Origin: a virus
Virus record (IMG/VR): IMGVR_UViG_3300031232_000032
Coordinates: 1 to 23,412 of that record
Length of the DNA stretch: 23,412 bases
Direction: 5' to 3' (one strand)
In this document: piece by piece, positions 8,542-15,674 of the stretch
Position numbering within the stretch: the first letter of the stretch is position 1
Layout: each line of letters begins with the position of its first letter
The notes under the pieces: generated by a model
What the model was told of the DNA's origin: nothing
Database searches by the model: none
What the model saw: only the letters and a program-made list of their open reading frames with translations
Program-made: the position numbers and the translations under genes

Positions 8542-9107
8542 CCGTACGCCTCATTGTCCGACACGAGCGCGGAGACGGAGACGCTCTTGATCCGGGACGG
8601 GGAAGGGGACGTGTTGAATAGGAGGGCTGGCGTCACCGTAACGATCAGGTCTTCGTCCCAGTGGTACGAGACGTAGGGAAGCGCGTAGTACGCGGAATAG
8701 GACGTGCCGTCGTCGGCGATCGTGACCTCTGCGACAGGCAGACCTCCAGTCGTTCTGGTCACCGTGAACGTCAGGGGGTGCCCGGACTGGCCCCACGCCA
8801 GCGGCTCGTAGGACACGCCCAGCGCGTGGAGGTAGAACGGCGTCCCACTTCCCAGCATCAGCGGAAACACGTTTCGCGACCCCGAGTCAGTGTTGGAGTC
8901 GGGGTCGTCGTTCTCCTTGCCCGCGTTGATCAGGTATCGGCAGGAGCTCTCTTGGAAGGAGCCGGCAGGGAACTTGGTTCCTTCTGCGATGGAGCCGATC
9001 TCGAGCCCGCCGTTCAACGCTCGGTATACCGAGTTGAGCCGCTCGTCGAGCTTCTCCGCCAGCACCAGGCCATCGTCATAAAGAGGGGGGATGACGATTC
9101 GCTTCAT
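8532..9107 (-). CDS. Short-fibre-like virion protein A (first of three in tandem)
   Basis: A 191-aa protein. The ATG at 9107 is chosen (MKRIVIPPLYDDG) because it follows the upstream stop by two bases; the frame is open further upstream but would overlap that gene. Residues 16-40 form a helix ending in NGGLEIGSIAEG, the same helix/NGG-turn pattern as in the next two genes. Residues about 45-190 are beta-rich, with TFTVTRTTGG and DLIVTVTPALLF. A jelly-roll or similar virion domain is plausible. No enzyme motif is seen. Overlap with the following gene by 10 bases indicates coupled translation. Confidence 0.72.
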   Translation of the reverse strand: MKRIVIPPLYDDGLVLAEKLDERLNSVYRALNGGLEIGSIAEGTKFPAGSFQESSCRYLINAGKENDDPDSNTDSGSRNVFPLMLGSGTPFYLHALGVSYEPLAWGQSGHPLTFTVTRTTGGLPVAEVTIADDGTSYSAYYALPYVSYHWDEDLIVTVTPALLFNTSPSPSRIKSVSVSALVSDNEAYGWP

Positions 9108-9109
9108 GG

Positions 9110-9340
9110 TCAGACCCCAACGGCATGCCACGTGCCGTCCAGCGAGTAGTACCCGATCACCTTGGACTGCCCGTTCACGACGACGCGGAGCACGATGCAC
9201 AGCGGGCTGCTGGCCGCGGGGTAGTGCTCTCCCCCGAAACTGGCCGCGCCACCCAGTTGGGCGGCGCCGCTTTGGCCAGTCGTCCTCGTCTCGACTCGCT
9301 CGATGCGACCGCGAGCCGACCTGTCGTCAATCTCCGCCAC
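9110..9340 (-). CDS. Small virion-module protein, unknown function
   Basis: A 76-aa protein. The start is the GTG at 9340, with AGGGGGG five to six bases upstream and a 14-base overlap with the end of the 562-aa gene; the longer frame to 9406 lies wholly inside that gene. It begins MAEIDDRSARGRIERVE and ends in two beta strands (CIVLRVVVNG, KVIGYYSLDGTWHAVGV) that look like a small beta hairpin closing with a W. I do not recognise the family. Position right after the gp10-like protein and before the fibre-like genes suggests a small tail-tip or adaptor component. Confidence 0.6.
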   Translation of the reverse strand: MAEIDDRSARGRIERVETRTTGQSGAAQLGGAASFGGEHYPAASSPLCIVLRVVVNGQSKVIGYYSLDGTWHAVGV

Positions 9341-11015
9341 GGCGGCCCCCCTGGCGCTCACGCCGCTGGATCTCGAGCGCGCGGATCCCACCGGGCGTCG
9401 GGTCAATCTGGGCGCCTGAGTAGCCGGGGAGCATCAGCGCGGGCTGGAGCCGAGCCGACCGGTCGCGGAAGCTGCCGACCTTCTTCCGGCCGGTCTTCGA
9501 GGTGTTGGGCGAGACGCCCCATGCCGTCGCTTCCGAGTAGGTCGCGTGCGTGGCGCGGGACCCAGCCGCCACGTCGGAGCGCGCCCGCGTGGCGAAGGTC
9601 TCGCTCTCCGGCGCCGCCCCGTCCAGGAGCCGAACGATCTCCTGCTCGAGGTTGGTCCCGTGGATGATCGACAGGCCCTGGAGGAACGCACCGTCGAGCT
9701 CAACCTCTGCGCGCCAGTCGCCCCAGGTCTCGATCCGCTCCGCCGTCCCGAGGGGACCGATCTGGAAGTAGGCCGGGAAGATGGAGCCGGCATCCGTCTC
9801 TCCCTCGTCCTCGAGCCAGAGGTTCCCGCCGGCGTCGCCCGTGAGGAGCATCTCCACGTGAGAGGCCGTCAGCGCCGTGGTGGCGGCCGTGACGTTGAAC
9901 GGATGGTTGACGGCCTCGCGGGAGGCCAGGTCGTACGGGTACCAGCCCGCGGCCGGGGGCTGCCATCGGTCGCTCTTGTAGTCGTAGGTCAGCATCACCC
10001 GCAGCTCCGGCCGCTCCAGCACAGGGATCCAGATCCGGTATTCCTTCCGCTTCGTGTAGTTTACCGCCACCGCGTTCTTGGCCGCGTGGGGATGAAGGTG
10101 CTTGAGGGTCTCGCTCACGGGTCCCGACAGCACCGTCGTCTTGCTGCCATCCCACCGACAGATGACCTTGTCGCCCAGGTAGATCACGGAGTCCGAACAG
10201 GTCTGCACCGACCGCGGGGCCAGGCACCCGTTCATGATGTCGCGGGTACGGGGGATCGGCGACGTGGCATCCTCGTCCGCCTCGATCAGCCCGCGGCGCG
10301 TCGGGAGCACCAGCCGGTCGTAGCAGATCGCGGCACCGGTCACGTGGTCGCCCGTCCCGACCAGCGCGTCGAAGTTGGTCGAGCCAGGCCAGGTGCTCGC
10401 TCCGCCGGCGGGGGCCAGCGGGGAGAGCATCGCGTCGTTGCTGGAGGCGCTCATTCCAACCGTGTACCGGAGCACGGCGACGACCCGGTTTCGCCACACG
10501 GCGAGGAGGGTCGCGCCTGGCGGGTTCGCGAGGTAGGTCCGCGCGCCGGGGACACCCGCATCCGTGCCAGCGTAGGCCACCAGCTCCACCAGCTTGGACC
10601 CGTCGTAGTGGAGCATCCGGCCGAACGGGTCAGCGATGATCGTGTTGCCCTTGTAGGAGACGCCGACGAAGCCAGGGGAGAGCAGCGGAGACGCCGGATC
10701 CGGGAGGCCCAGGTCGATGAACGCGCCGTTCGAGTCGTCGAAGCGGCCGAACGCGGCCCGCCGGCCATCCGTGGAGTGCCCGCCGATCAGGAGCACCCGG
10801 CTCCCGTCCGTCTCGACGTGCTCGACGATCCCGGTGATCGGAAGGCTGAGCGCCGCGAGGGGAGAGCCGATGATGACTCGACCCCTGCGGCGCCGGACCA
10901 CCCCATCCTCGATGATGACGTTCAGCGCCGAAACGATGTCGTCCTTACTGGAGCCCGCCTCGTTGTAGGAGCTCCAGGGACCGCACGTCTCGTGGTTGTC
11001 GCCGGCGTCGGCCAT
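9327..11015 (-). CDS. Tail hub/stabilisation protein, P22 gp10-like by position
   Basis: A 562-aa protein starting at the ATG at 11015, three bases after the upstream stop. The sequence is almost all beta: repeated short strands with GxS/T-D turns and WDG, YDG and GDW motifs from residue 40 to about 480, which suggests a propeller or repeated sheet. YDYKSDRW near residue 350 is typical of phage proteins that stabilise the DNA-filled head (P22 gp10, head completion/stabilisation). The last 80 residues are polar and Arg-rich (SKTGRKKVGSFRDRSARLQP), like a tail-binding extension. It follows the adaptor candidate in the same order as gp4 then gp10 of P22. Coding is certain; the gp10 assignment is by order and fold impression. 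Confidence 0.8.
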   Translation of the reverse strand: MADAGDNHETCGPWSSYNEAGSSKDDIVSALNVIIEDGVVRRRRGRVIIGSPLAALSLPITGIVEHVETDGSRVLLIGGHSTDGRRAAFGRFDDSNGAFIDLGLPDPASPLLSPGFVGVSYKGNTIIADPFGRMLHYDGSKLVELVAYAGTDAGVPGARTYLANPPGATLLAVWRNRVVAVLRYTVGMSASSNDAMLSPLAPAGGASTWPGSTNFDALVGTGDHVTGAAICYDRLVLPTRRGLIEADEDATSPIPRTRDIMNGCLAPRSVQTCSDSVIYLGDKVICRWDGSKTTVLSGPVSETLKHLHPHAAKNAVAVNYTKRKEYRIWIPVLERPELRVMLTYDYKSDRWQPPAAGWYPYDLASREAVNHPFNVTAATTALTASHVEMLLTGDAGGNLWLEDEGETDAGSIFPAYFQIGPLGTAERIETWGDWRAEVELDGAFLQGLSIIHGTNLEQEIVRLLDGAAPESETFATRARSDVAAGSRATHATYSEATAWGVSPNTSKTGRKKVGSFRDRSARLQPALMLPGYSGAQIDPTPGGIRALEIQRRERQGGRRGGD

Positions 11016-11018
11016 CGC

Positions 11019-11510
11019 TTACTTCTTCGGCTCCTCGACGGGCGCGGCCTCGACGACCGGCTCGGCCATCGCCGGCGTGGGCTCTTCGACCTTCGGGGCC
11101 GACTTCGACCGCTTGGCCTTGAGGGCGGCGAGCTCCGCCTTCAACGCCTTGTTCTCGTCGATGGCGGCGAGCGCCTCGTTCACGAGGTTCTCGTCGATCT
11201 CCGGGTCCGGCTTGGCCGGCTTGAGCGGCTGGGACCGGACGATGTTCTTGGCCACGTCCGACTCGATCGACTCGTCGGTCTCGACGACCTCGACCCAGGG
11301 GGCCACGTCCATCGCCCGGCCGCCCTCGTCCTTCTCGCGGGCCTCGTTGTAGTGGATGTCGTTCAGGTGGCGGATCATCCAGCTCGCCACCTGCTCGGTG
11401 ACGTCCATGGCCTCGCCGGGACGCCAGATGTAGACCTTGCCCTCCAGGCGCTGAGAGATCTCGAGGGGCTTCCCTTCGGCGGACTTCCGGACGTTCAAAA
11501 GGCGCTTCAT
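11019..11510 (-). CDS. Phage structural-module protein with coiled coil and acidic tail, unknown
   Basis: A 163-aa protein; GAGGAGA lies four bases before the ATG at 11510. Residues 1-75 form a compact basic/acidic domain (MKRLLNVRKSAEGKPLEI, VYIWRPGEAMDVTEQVA). Residues about 105-135 (ENLVNEALAAIDENKALKAE, then LAALKAKRSK) are a predicted coiled coil. The last 30 residues are Pro/Glu/Ala-rich and probably disordered. It sits between the head-tail adaptor candidate and the gp10-like protein. I do not recognise a family. A minor head or connector protein is likely from context. Confidence 0.75.
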   Translation of the reverse strand: MKRLLNVRKSAEGKPLEISQRLEGKVYIWRPGEAMDVTEQVASWMIRHLNDIHYNEAREKDEGGRAMDVAPWVEVVETDESIESDVAKNIVRSQPLKPAKPDPEIDENLVNEALAAIDENKALKAELAALKAKRSKSAPKVEEPTPAMAEPVVEAAPVEEPKK

Positions 11511-11519
11511 CGTCTCTCC

Positions 11520-12278
11520 TCAGAATGGGCTGCGTGCGTTGACTCGGCGCGTCCGCATCGACGTTCCGCCGCGGTAGAGCTCGCGCTCCAGGAGATCGAG
11601 CCCTTCCTTGTACTCCCCGTCCCACGACGTGGAGCCCCTCTCGTCCTTGTGCTCCACCAGCATCGCCGCCTTGATGCAGACCAGCGAGTGATGGTTGCGA
11701 TACCTCCCCCAGAGGAGCTGCTCGCTGTCCTGCACCTCGGGGATGATCGACGCCGTCACGAACCGGCAGGTGAGGTCCATCACGGGCGGAGGCGTGAAGT
11801 AGATCCCCGTCCCCTCGATGTACCACTCGTAGGGCAGGTCCACGTCGGCCGGCAGGACGTTACCGAAGCGCGGCTCCGAGCGGAACCTCTCGCGCCCCTC
11901 GGTGGGGAACACCGGGAAGTACCGGCCGTCGGAGACCCGCTTGACCTCGACATAGTCGATCGTCGCCGTCTCCTGGCTGCCGAGGCTTAGCGCGAGCGCG
12001 CCGGCCAGGAGCGGATCGCCGCCTTCCAGGACCGAGAAGGGCAGCGGCCCCGCGTGCGGGTAGACGACGTCCGGGCCGCGCTGGAGGAACCGGTCCGGGT
12101 TGAGGAGTTGGGCCTTCGTCCAGATCCGCTCGTTGGCCATCCGGACATAGCGCCGGAGGTCCACGTCGTCGGAGAGCCCGTTCTCACCCAGCCGCTCGAG
12201 GGTCATGGACCGAACGAGCGCGACGGCCGACCCGTCGTCGGGGGCCGTCGCGGCGGGGTTGGTCGAGTAGAGGATCAC
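11520..12278 (-). CDS. Putative head-tail adaptor (P22 gp4-like by position)
   Basis: A 252-aa protein. The start is the GTG at 12278, whose GTGA overlaps the TGA of the upstream gene; the much longer frame to 12638 would cover that gene. Residues about 25-60 contain SMTLERLGENGLSDDVDL and then RRYVRMANERIW, the pattern of a short helix, an acidic turn and an N-E-A-like helix found at the start of phage adaptor proteins that bind the portal ring. The rest is alpha/beta, ending with a helical segment (LLERELYRGG). P22 gp4-like adaptors are followed by gp10, as seen here. Family call is moderate; coding is secure. Confidence 0.7.
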   Translation of the reverse strand: MILYSTNPAATAPDDGSAVALVRSMTLERLGENGLSDDVDLRRYVRMANERIWTKAQLLNPDRFLQRGPDVVYPHAGPLPFSVLEGGDPLLAGALALSLGSQETATIDYVEVKRVSDGRYFPVFPTEGRERFRSEPRFGNVLPADVDLPYEWYIEGTGIYFTPPPVMDLTCRFVTASIIPEVQDSEQLLWGRYRNHHSLVCIKAAMLVEHKDERGSTSWDGEYKEGLDLLERELYRGGTSMRTRRVNARSPF

Positions 12279-12730
12279 AGGCCCATCTCGTCGGCGGCCT
12301 TCACGAACAGGCCGCGGGTCTCGCCCGCCAGAGCGGCGAACGCCTCGGAGGACTCCTGGAGCTTCTTCGCCTTCCGGTCCTTGACCTCCTGGATCAGGTC
12401 CCGCTCCAGGTGCTCGTGACCAGAGGCCCACCGGTCCTGCTTCCGGAGCGCGGCCAGGATCGCGTAGCGGTCCGCCTCCGCGTACTGGCCGCCCTTCTCG
12501 TGGACGTAGATCAGGAGCGGCTGGTCGTGGACCAGGCGGACCGTCGCCGGCGCCTGGCGGATCACGGTGCCGTCGTCCTCGAGCTGGAACGGCACATCCC
12601 ACCCGAGCCCACAGCGCCGCTGGATCTCGTAGACGCACCAGCGGTCGGAGCCGGAATCGGGACGCGCCAGAAGCCGCTCACAGGCGAGCTCCCGGCGCAG
12701 GAAGAGGGTCAGCTCTCGCGCGGTGTCCAT
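12275..12730 (-). CDS. Conserved-looking phage protein, unknown (151 aa)
   Basis: A 151-aa protein starting at the ATG at 12730 with GAGGCG five bases upstream. The first 25 residues (MDTARELTLFLRRELACERL) are an amphipathic helix. Residues 45-85 are beta-rich. Residues 88-150 form long helices (ALRKQDRWASGHEHLERDL, then KAKKLQESSEAFAALAG). Its stop overlaps the GTG start of the adaptor candidate (GTGA), so the two are translationally coupled. Position between the putative decoration protein and the adaptor suggests a minor head protein. No recognised motif. Confidence 0.75.
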   Translation of the reverse strand: MDTARELTLFLRRELACERLLARPDSGSDRWCVYEIQRRCGLGWDVPFQLEDDGTVIRQAPATVRLVHDQPLLIYVHEKGGQYAEADRYAILAALRKQDRWASGHEHLERDLIQEVKDRKAKKLQESSEAFAALAGETRGLFVKAADEMGL

Positions 12731-12737
12731 CGGCGCC

Positions 12738-13190
12738 TCAGATCGTGGGCTTGATGGCCACCGAGAAGCCAGCGATCGGAAACGGGTTGTAGGCGCCGTT
12801 CTGGGTCTGCGCCGAGTAGATGATGTCCCCCTTCTTGACCATCCGGTTGGCCTTGGTCGTGGAAAGGATCGGACGCACGCAGCCCGCGATCGCCGCGATC
12901 TTGGCGGCCACATCGACCGAGGCCCCAACGCCAGCGGCAAGGGTGATCTTCGCCGAAGTGCTCGTAACCGCGACCTCCAAGCCACCCTGGCGGATCCGCT
13001 TGAGGGCGTAGGACACGTCCACGCCGGTGGTTCCCGCCGTCAACTGCCCGACGATGAACCCGACGATCTCGCCGTCGCACGGGGCGACGCCGATCATGAT
13101 GTTCGCGGCGTCAACGACCGTGGCGAACGAGGCGAGGTGGACCTTTCCCAGCGCGGTACGGGACTCGAACTCCTTTGCATTGATTCCCAT
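12738..13190 (-). CDS. Putative capsid decoration protein
   Basis: A 150-aa protein, ATG at 13190 with AAGGGATG shortly upstream. It is beta-rich and has the features of small head-surface proteins: an N-terminal arm (MGINAKEFESRT), Gly turns and segments such as GEIVGFIVGQLTAGTTGVDV and KGDIIYSAQTQNG. It directly follows the capsid gene, separated by a 116-base gap with two stem-loops that may set the ratio of the two proteins. Two Cys residues are present but do not form a motif. A decoration or head-fibre role is inferred from size, position and beta content. Confidence 0.65.
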   Translation of the reverse strand: MGINAKEFESRTALGKVHLASFATVVDAANIMIGVAPCDGEIVGFIVGQLTAGTTGVDVSYALKRIRQGGLEVAVTSTSAKITLAAGVGASVDVAAKIAAIAGCVRPILSTTKANRMVKKGDIIYSAQTQNGAYNPFPIAGFSVAIKPTI

Positions 13191-13211
13191 GGTGCATCCC
13201 TTCTTCTCTGG

Positions 13212-13244
13212 GAGACCGCCCTACCCCGGAGCACAGCGGGTCTC
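13212..13244 (-). other. Stem-loop 2 in the capsid/decoration gap
   Basis: Arms GAGACC (13212-13217) and GGTCTC (13239-13244) are perfect complements around a 21-base loop, just before the Shine-Dalgarno of the decoration gene. It could limit access of ribosomes or mark an mRNA processing site. The stem is short, so the confidence is low. Confidence 0.3.
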
Positions 13245-13254
13245 GAATCGGTGA

Positions 13255-13288
13255 GGCGCGCGGCGACCAGGCGGGGCAGCCGCGCGCC
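13255..13288 (-). other. GC-rich stem-loop downstream of the capsid gene
   Basis: A perfect 10-base-pair inverted repeat (GGCGCGCGGC at 13255-13264 and its complement at 13279-13288) with a 14-base loop follows the capsid stop by about 20 bases. No T-run follows on the minus strand, so it is not a standard intrinsic terminator. A 3'-end stabiliser or partial attenuator that would lower expression of genes after the capsid is plausible. Confidence 0.5.
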
Positions 13289-13306
13289 CCCTACATCACG
13301 GTGCTG

Positions 13307-14617
13307 CTACCAGGGCATCGACGACGGCTTGCTGAGCCCGTACGCGCGGGCGATCGCGTTGCGGGCGACGATGGCCCAGTTGCCGCGGAACATCCAGTAA
13401 CCGACCTGGGCCGGCTTCGCGCCCGTCGAGTCGCGCCACGGGGTCATGTACTGGCCGTCCGCCTGCTCCTCGAGCTCGACGCCGTTCAGCTCGACGTAGC
13501 GCATCTGCGCGCTGTCGAGGAACGTCATCTCCGTCTCGTTGATGAACCAGTCGGCCTGGACCTTGATCTTGCGGCCAGCGACGTTGATGACCACGGCCTC
13601 CATGTTGTCGCCGATGTCGGTCACCGAGCCGTTGACGAACCGCTTGTCCTTGTACGACCCGTCGTTGCCGTAGATCAGACCGTGCTGCTGCTGCGGGTGA
13701 ACCCAAATCATGTTGAACTTGAACGGGCTCTTCTGCATGTAGCTGATCGCCATCGCGGACGCGAGGCCAGGGCCAGCGTCGGCGCCCTGCGCGTTCTTGA
13801 TGATGGCCTGCCAGGCGTCGTAGCTGGTCCCCGAGATCCCGTGGAGACCGCTGGTCGGGTCGAGCGTGCCGTCGTCCGCGAAGAGACGGAGGCCGTTCGG
13901 CTCGAGGCAGGCGCGGGTGCCCGAGTTGACCCAGGCGTTCCCCATCGTGATGACGTAGGACCCGTCAGCGATGGCCGGCACGGAGCCGCCACCGTACATC
14001 GCCACGCTGAACGTGGTGTCGGAGAGCACCGACTGAACCACCGCCCAGTCCGTCGGGAGCTCGCCGGCGCCGCCGTTCACGCGGGTGTTGGCGTTCCAGA
14101 AGTCGAGGGGCATGCCCTGCCGCAGCATCTTCGTGCTGTAGGTGCTGGTGCTCTTGATCGTGAGCGTCTGCGTGCCAGCGCCACCACCGAACGTGGCCAC
14201 GTCGCAGATGATCCCCGTTCCGTCGCCGAGGAACATCCGGTTCAGGTGGGTCTGGAGCGTGTCACGGCTGGTGTCCATCGCCATCTTCATGCCGTCCTTG
14301 AAGGCGGCCTTGTCGCCCTTCGACGCCTTGATCACGTCGTTCGTGATCTCGAAGCCGATGTGGACGTAGGACGGGACGACCGAGCCGTTCTCCGGGGTCT
14401 CAGTGCCCGTCGGAGCGTAGTACCCGTCGTGCTTGCGCGCGGCGACGTACTCGTTGCGCTTGAGGTGAGTCGCGAAGACGTACGCCTTGCCGACACCGGG
14501 GAACTTCCGCTTCGTGAACGCGGAGAACGCGACGGTGTTGTTGATCAGGGCAAAGTTCATGCCCGGCTCGTAGATGTACTTCAACGCCTTGTCGAGGGTG
14601 GTTCTGGTGTTCAGCAT
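13307..14617 (-). CDS. Major capsid protein
   Basis: A 436-aa protein placed right after the scaffold gene, the usual head-gene order. It forms the icosahedral shell. The N-terminus is helical (MLNTRTTLDKALKYIYEPG), followed by a long alpha/beta domain with glycine-rich loops (ATFGGGAGTQTLTI, YGGGSVPAI) and a C-terminal beta/alpha region with DWFINETEMTFLDSAQMRYV, typical of coat proteins where a W/F-rich strand precedes the C-terminus. Length fits P22-type or podovirus coats (about 400-440 aa). A GAAAGGG lies about 12 bases before the ATG. Neither enzyme motifs nor a protease gene are visible, so maturation cleavage is not indicated. Assignment rests on order, size and sequence character. 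Confidence 0.85.
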   Translation of the reverse strand: MLNTRTTLDKALKYIYEPGMNFALINNTVAFSAFTKRKFPGVGKAYVFATHLKRNEYVAARKHDGYYAPTGTETPENGSVVPSYVHIGFEITNDVIKASKGDKAAFKDGMKMAMDTSRDTLQTHLNRMFLGDGTGIICDVATFGGGAGTQTLTIKSTSTYSTKMLRQGMPLDFWNANTRVNGGAGELPTDWAVVQSVLSDTTFSVAMYGGGSVPAIADGSYVITMGNAWVNSGTRACLEPNGLRLFADDGTLDPTSGLHGISGTSYDAWQAIIKNAQGADAGPGLASAMAISYMQKSPFKFNMIWVHPQQQHGLIYGNDGSYKDKRFVNGSVTDIGDNMEAVVINVAGRKIKVQADWFINETEMTFLDSAQMRYVELNGVELEEQADGQYMTPWRDSTGAKPAQVGYWMFRGNWAIVARNAIARAYGLSKPSSMPW

Positions 14618-14650
14618 GGTGGCACTGCCCTTTCAACGTCGTTGGGGCGA

Positions 14651-15505
14651 CTACCCCGCCTGCTGCGCAAGCAGAGCATCCATCGCCTCGTCGATCCCAC
14701 CTTCGGTCGCGAGGTCGATCTGCTTGCCGGCCGTGACCTGCACGCCGCTCCCGACCTGTCGGATCGGAACCGCCCTGCCGTCGTTGGCCTTCGTGCGCGC
14801 GTACGAGGCGTTGCGGGCGTCCGCCGCGCGCTCGAGAAGGGCGAAGAACGTCTTGCCCACCTCGCGCATCGGGAGGTCGTCCTGGGATCCCCACAGGTGA
14901 CCCAGAGTCGCCTCGACCTGGGATGCCAGCTCCCCTTCGAAATACTGGGGGTACTGGCTCTTGAGCTGCTGGAGATCCGCCCTGGCGTCGTCGTACTCGT
15001 GGCGGACGTACATCGCCTGTTGGGTTTGCTGCTGGAACTGCCCGAGCTGCTCCTGGACGTACCGCTGCACGTCCGGGATGGATGCGAACTGCGGCTGCTC
15101 CTCGGGGATCTCGTAGCCCATCGCCCGCAGGAGCTGCTTCGGGTCCGGCATCTGCCGCTGCTGGGGCTGTCCTACGTGCTGCAGAAGCTCGTTGAACTTC
15201 TTCTCGTAGAACTGGTCGCGCTTCGCGATCATCTCGCGGACGCGCTGGTAAGGGATCGGGTTGTCCGTCCCCTGCCCTGCGGGGATTGCCGGGGCCGCCT
15301 GTCCGGGCTGTCGGCTGGGCTGAACGCCACCCTCGGACCCGTCGTCAGACGGGAGAACGAACGGGACGCGCGGCTCGGCCGGCGCTGCACCAGCGGCGGG
15401 AGCGGGGTTCGCTGCACCGGCTGGCGAGGCCGCGGGTACGCCTCCGCCCGAAGCGCTACCAGCGCCCTCCGGAGCGGCCACCATGAATAGCTTCTTGAGA
15501 AACAT
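14651..15505 (-). CDS. Scaffolding protein
   Basis: A 284-aa protein between portal and capsid, the standard scaffold position. The ATG at 15505 has GGGAG five to six bases upstream; a GTG one codon earlier (15508) is the alternative. Residues about 12-90 are Pro/Ala/Gly-rich and disordered. Residues about 90-285 are Gln- and charge-rich helices (MIAKRDQFYEKKFNELLQHV, then YVQEQLGQFQQQTQQAMYV), the character of scaffolds that assemble procapsids and are then lost. The C-terminal segment (LATEGGIDEAMDALLAQQAG) may bind coat protein. It is the first gene after the strong terminator, so it may need its own promoter or read-through. Confidence 0.8.
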   Translation of the reverse strand: MFLKKLFMVAAPEGAGSASGGGVPAASPAGAANPAPAAGAAPAEPRVPFVLPSDDGSEGGVQPSRQPGQAAPAIPAGQGTDNPIPYQRVREMIAKRDQFYEKKFNELLQHVGQPQQRQMPDPKQLLRAMGYEIPEEQPQFASIPDVQRYVQEQLGQFQQQTQQAMYVRHEYDDARADLQQLKSQYPQYFEGELASQVEATLGHLWGSQDDLPMREVGKTFFALLERAADARNASYARTKANDGRAVPIRQVGSGVQVTAGKQIDLATEGGIDEAMDALLAQQAG

Positions 15506-15527
15506 CACTTCTCCCTTTCGGCCGATA

Positions 15528-15544
15528 CGTTCGTGACGTGAACG
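15528..15544. promoter_or_regulatory. Possible operator upstream of the scaffold gene
   Basis: An inverted repeat CGTTC-N7-GAACG lies 23 bases before the scaffold start, inside the 100-base gap between terminator and scaffold. No good sigma70 -35/-10 pair is visible around it; the nearest TTGACG on the minus strand (15597-15592) lacks a -10 match. It might be a protein-binding site or chance. Confidence 0.25.
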
Positions 15545-15606
15545 ACTCGATGGCCTACGTGGGGGCAGGATGCGGCCGGGGGGGTAGAGAGCGTCAACTT
15601 CGTGGG

Positions 15607-15647
15607 AAAAGCAGAGGGCCGACCCGGCGTCCCGGATCGGCCCTCTG
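15607..15647 (-). terminator. Intrinsic terminator after the portal gene
   Basis: On the minus strand an 11-base-pair stem (arms 15647-15637 and 15622-15612, core AGAGGGCCGA) with a 14-base loop is followed one base later by TTTT (15610-15607). It starts 28 bases after the portal stop. A perfect GC-rich stem and a T-run make a good rho-independent terminator for leftward transcription. It separates the packaging/portal genes from the head-assembly genes. Confidence 0.8.
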
Positions 15648-15674
15648 GTGCTTCGTGCGCTCGTTCGCGCTGGG

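Noticed and set aside
9546-11990. An 814-aa plus-strand open frame
   Set aside because: Antisense to the gp10-like gene and its neighbours; no motif; crosses several real gene boundaries.
13301-15490. A 729-aa plus-strand open frame
   Set aside because: Antisense to capsid and scaffold genes, and composition typical of a GC-driven shadow frame.
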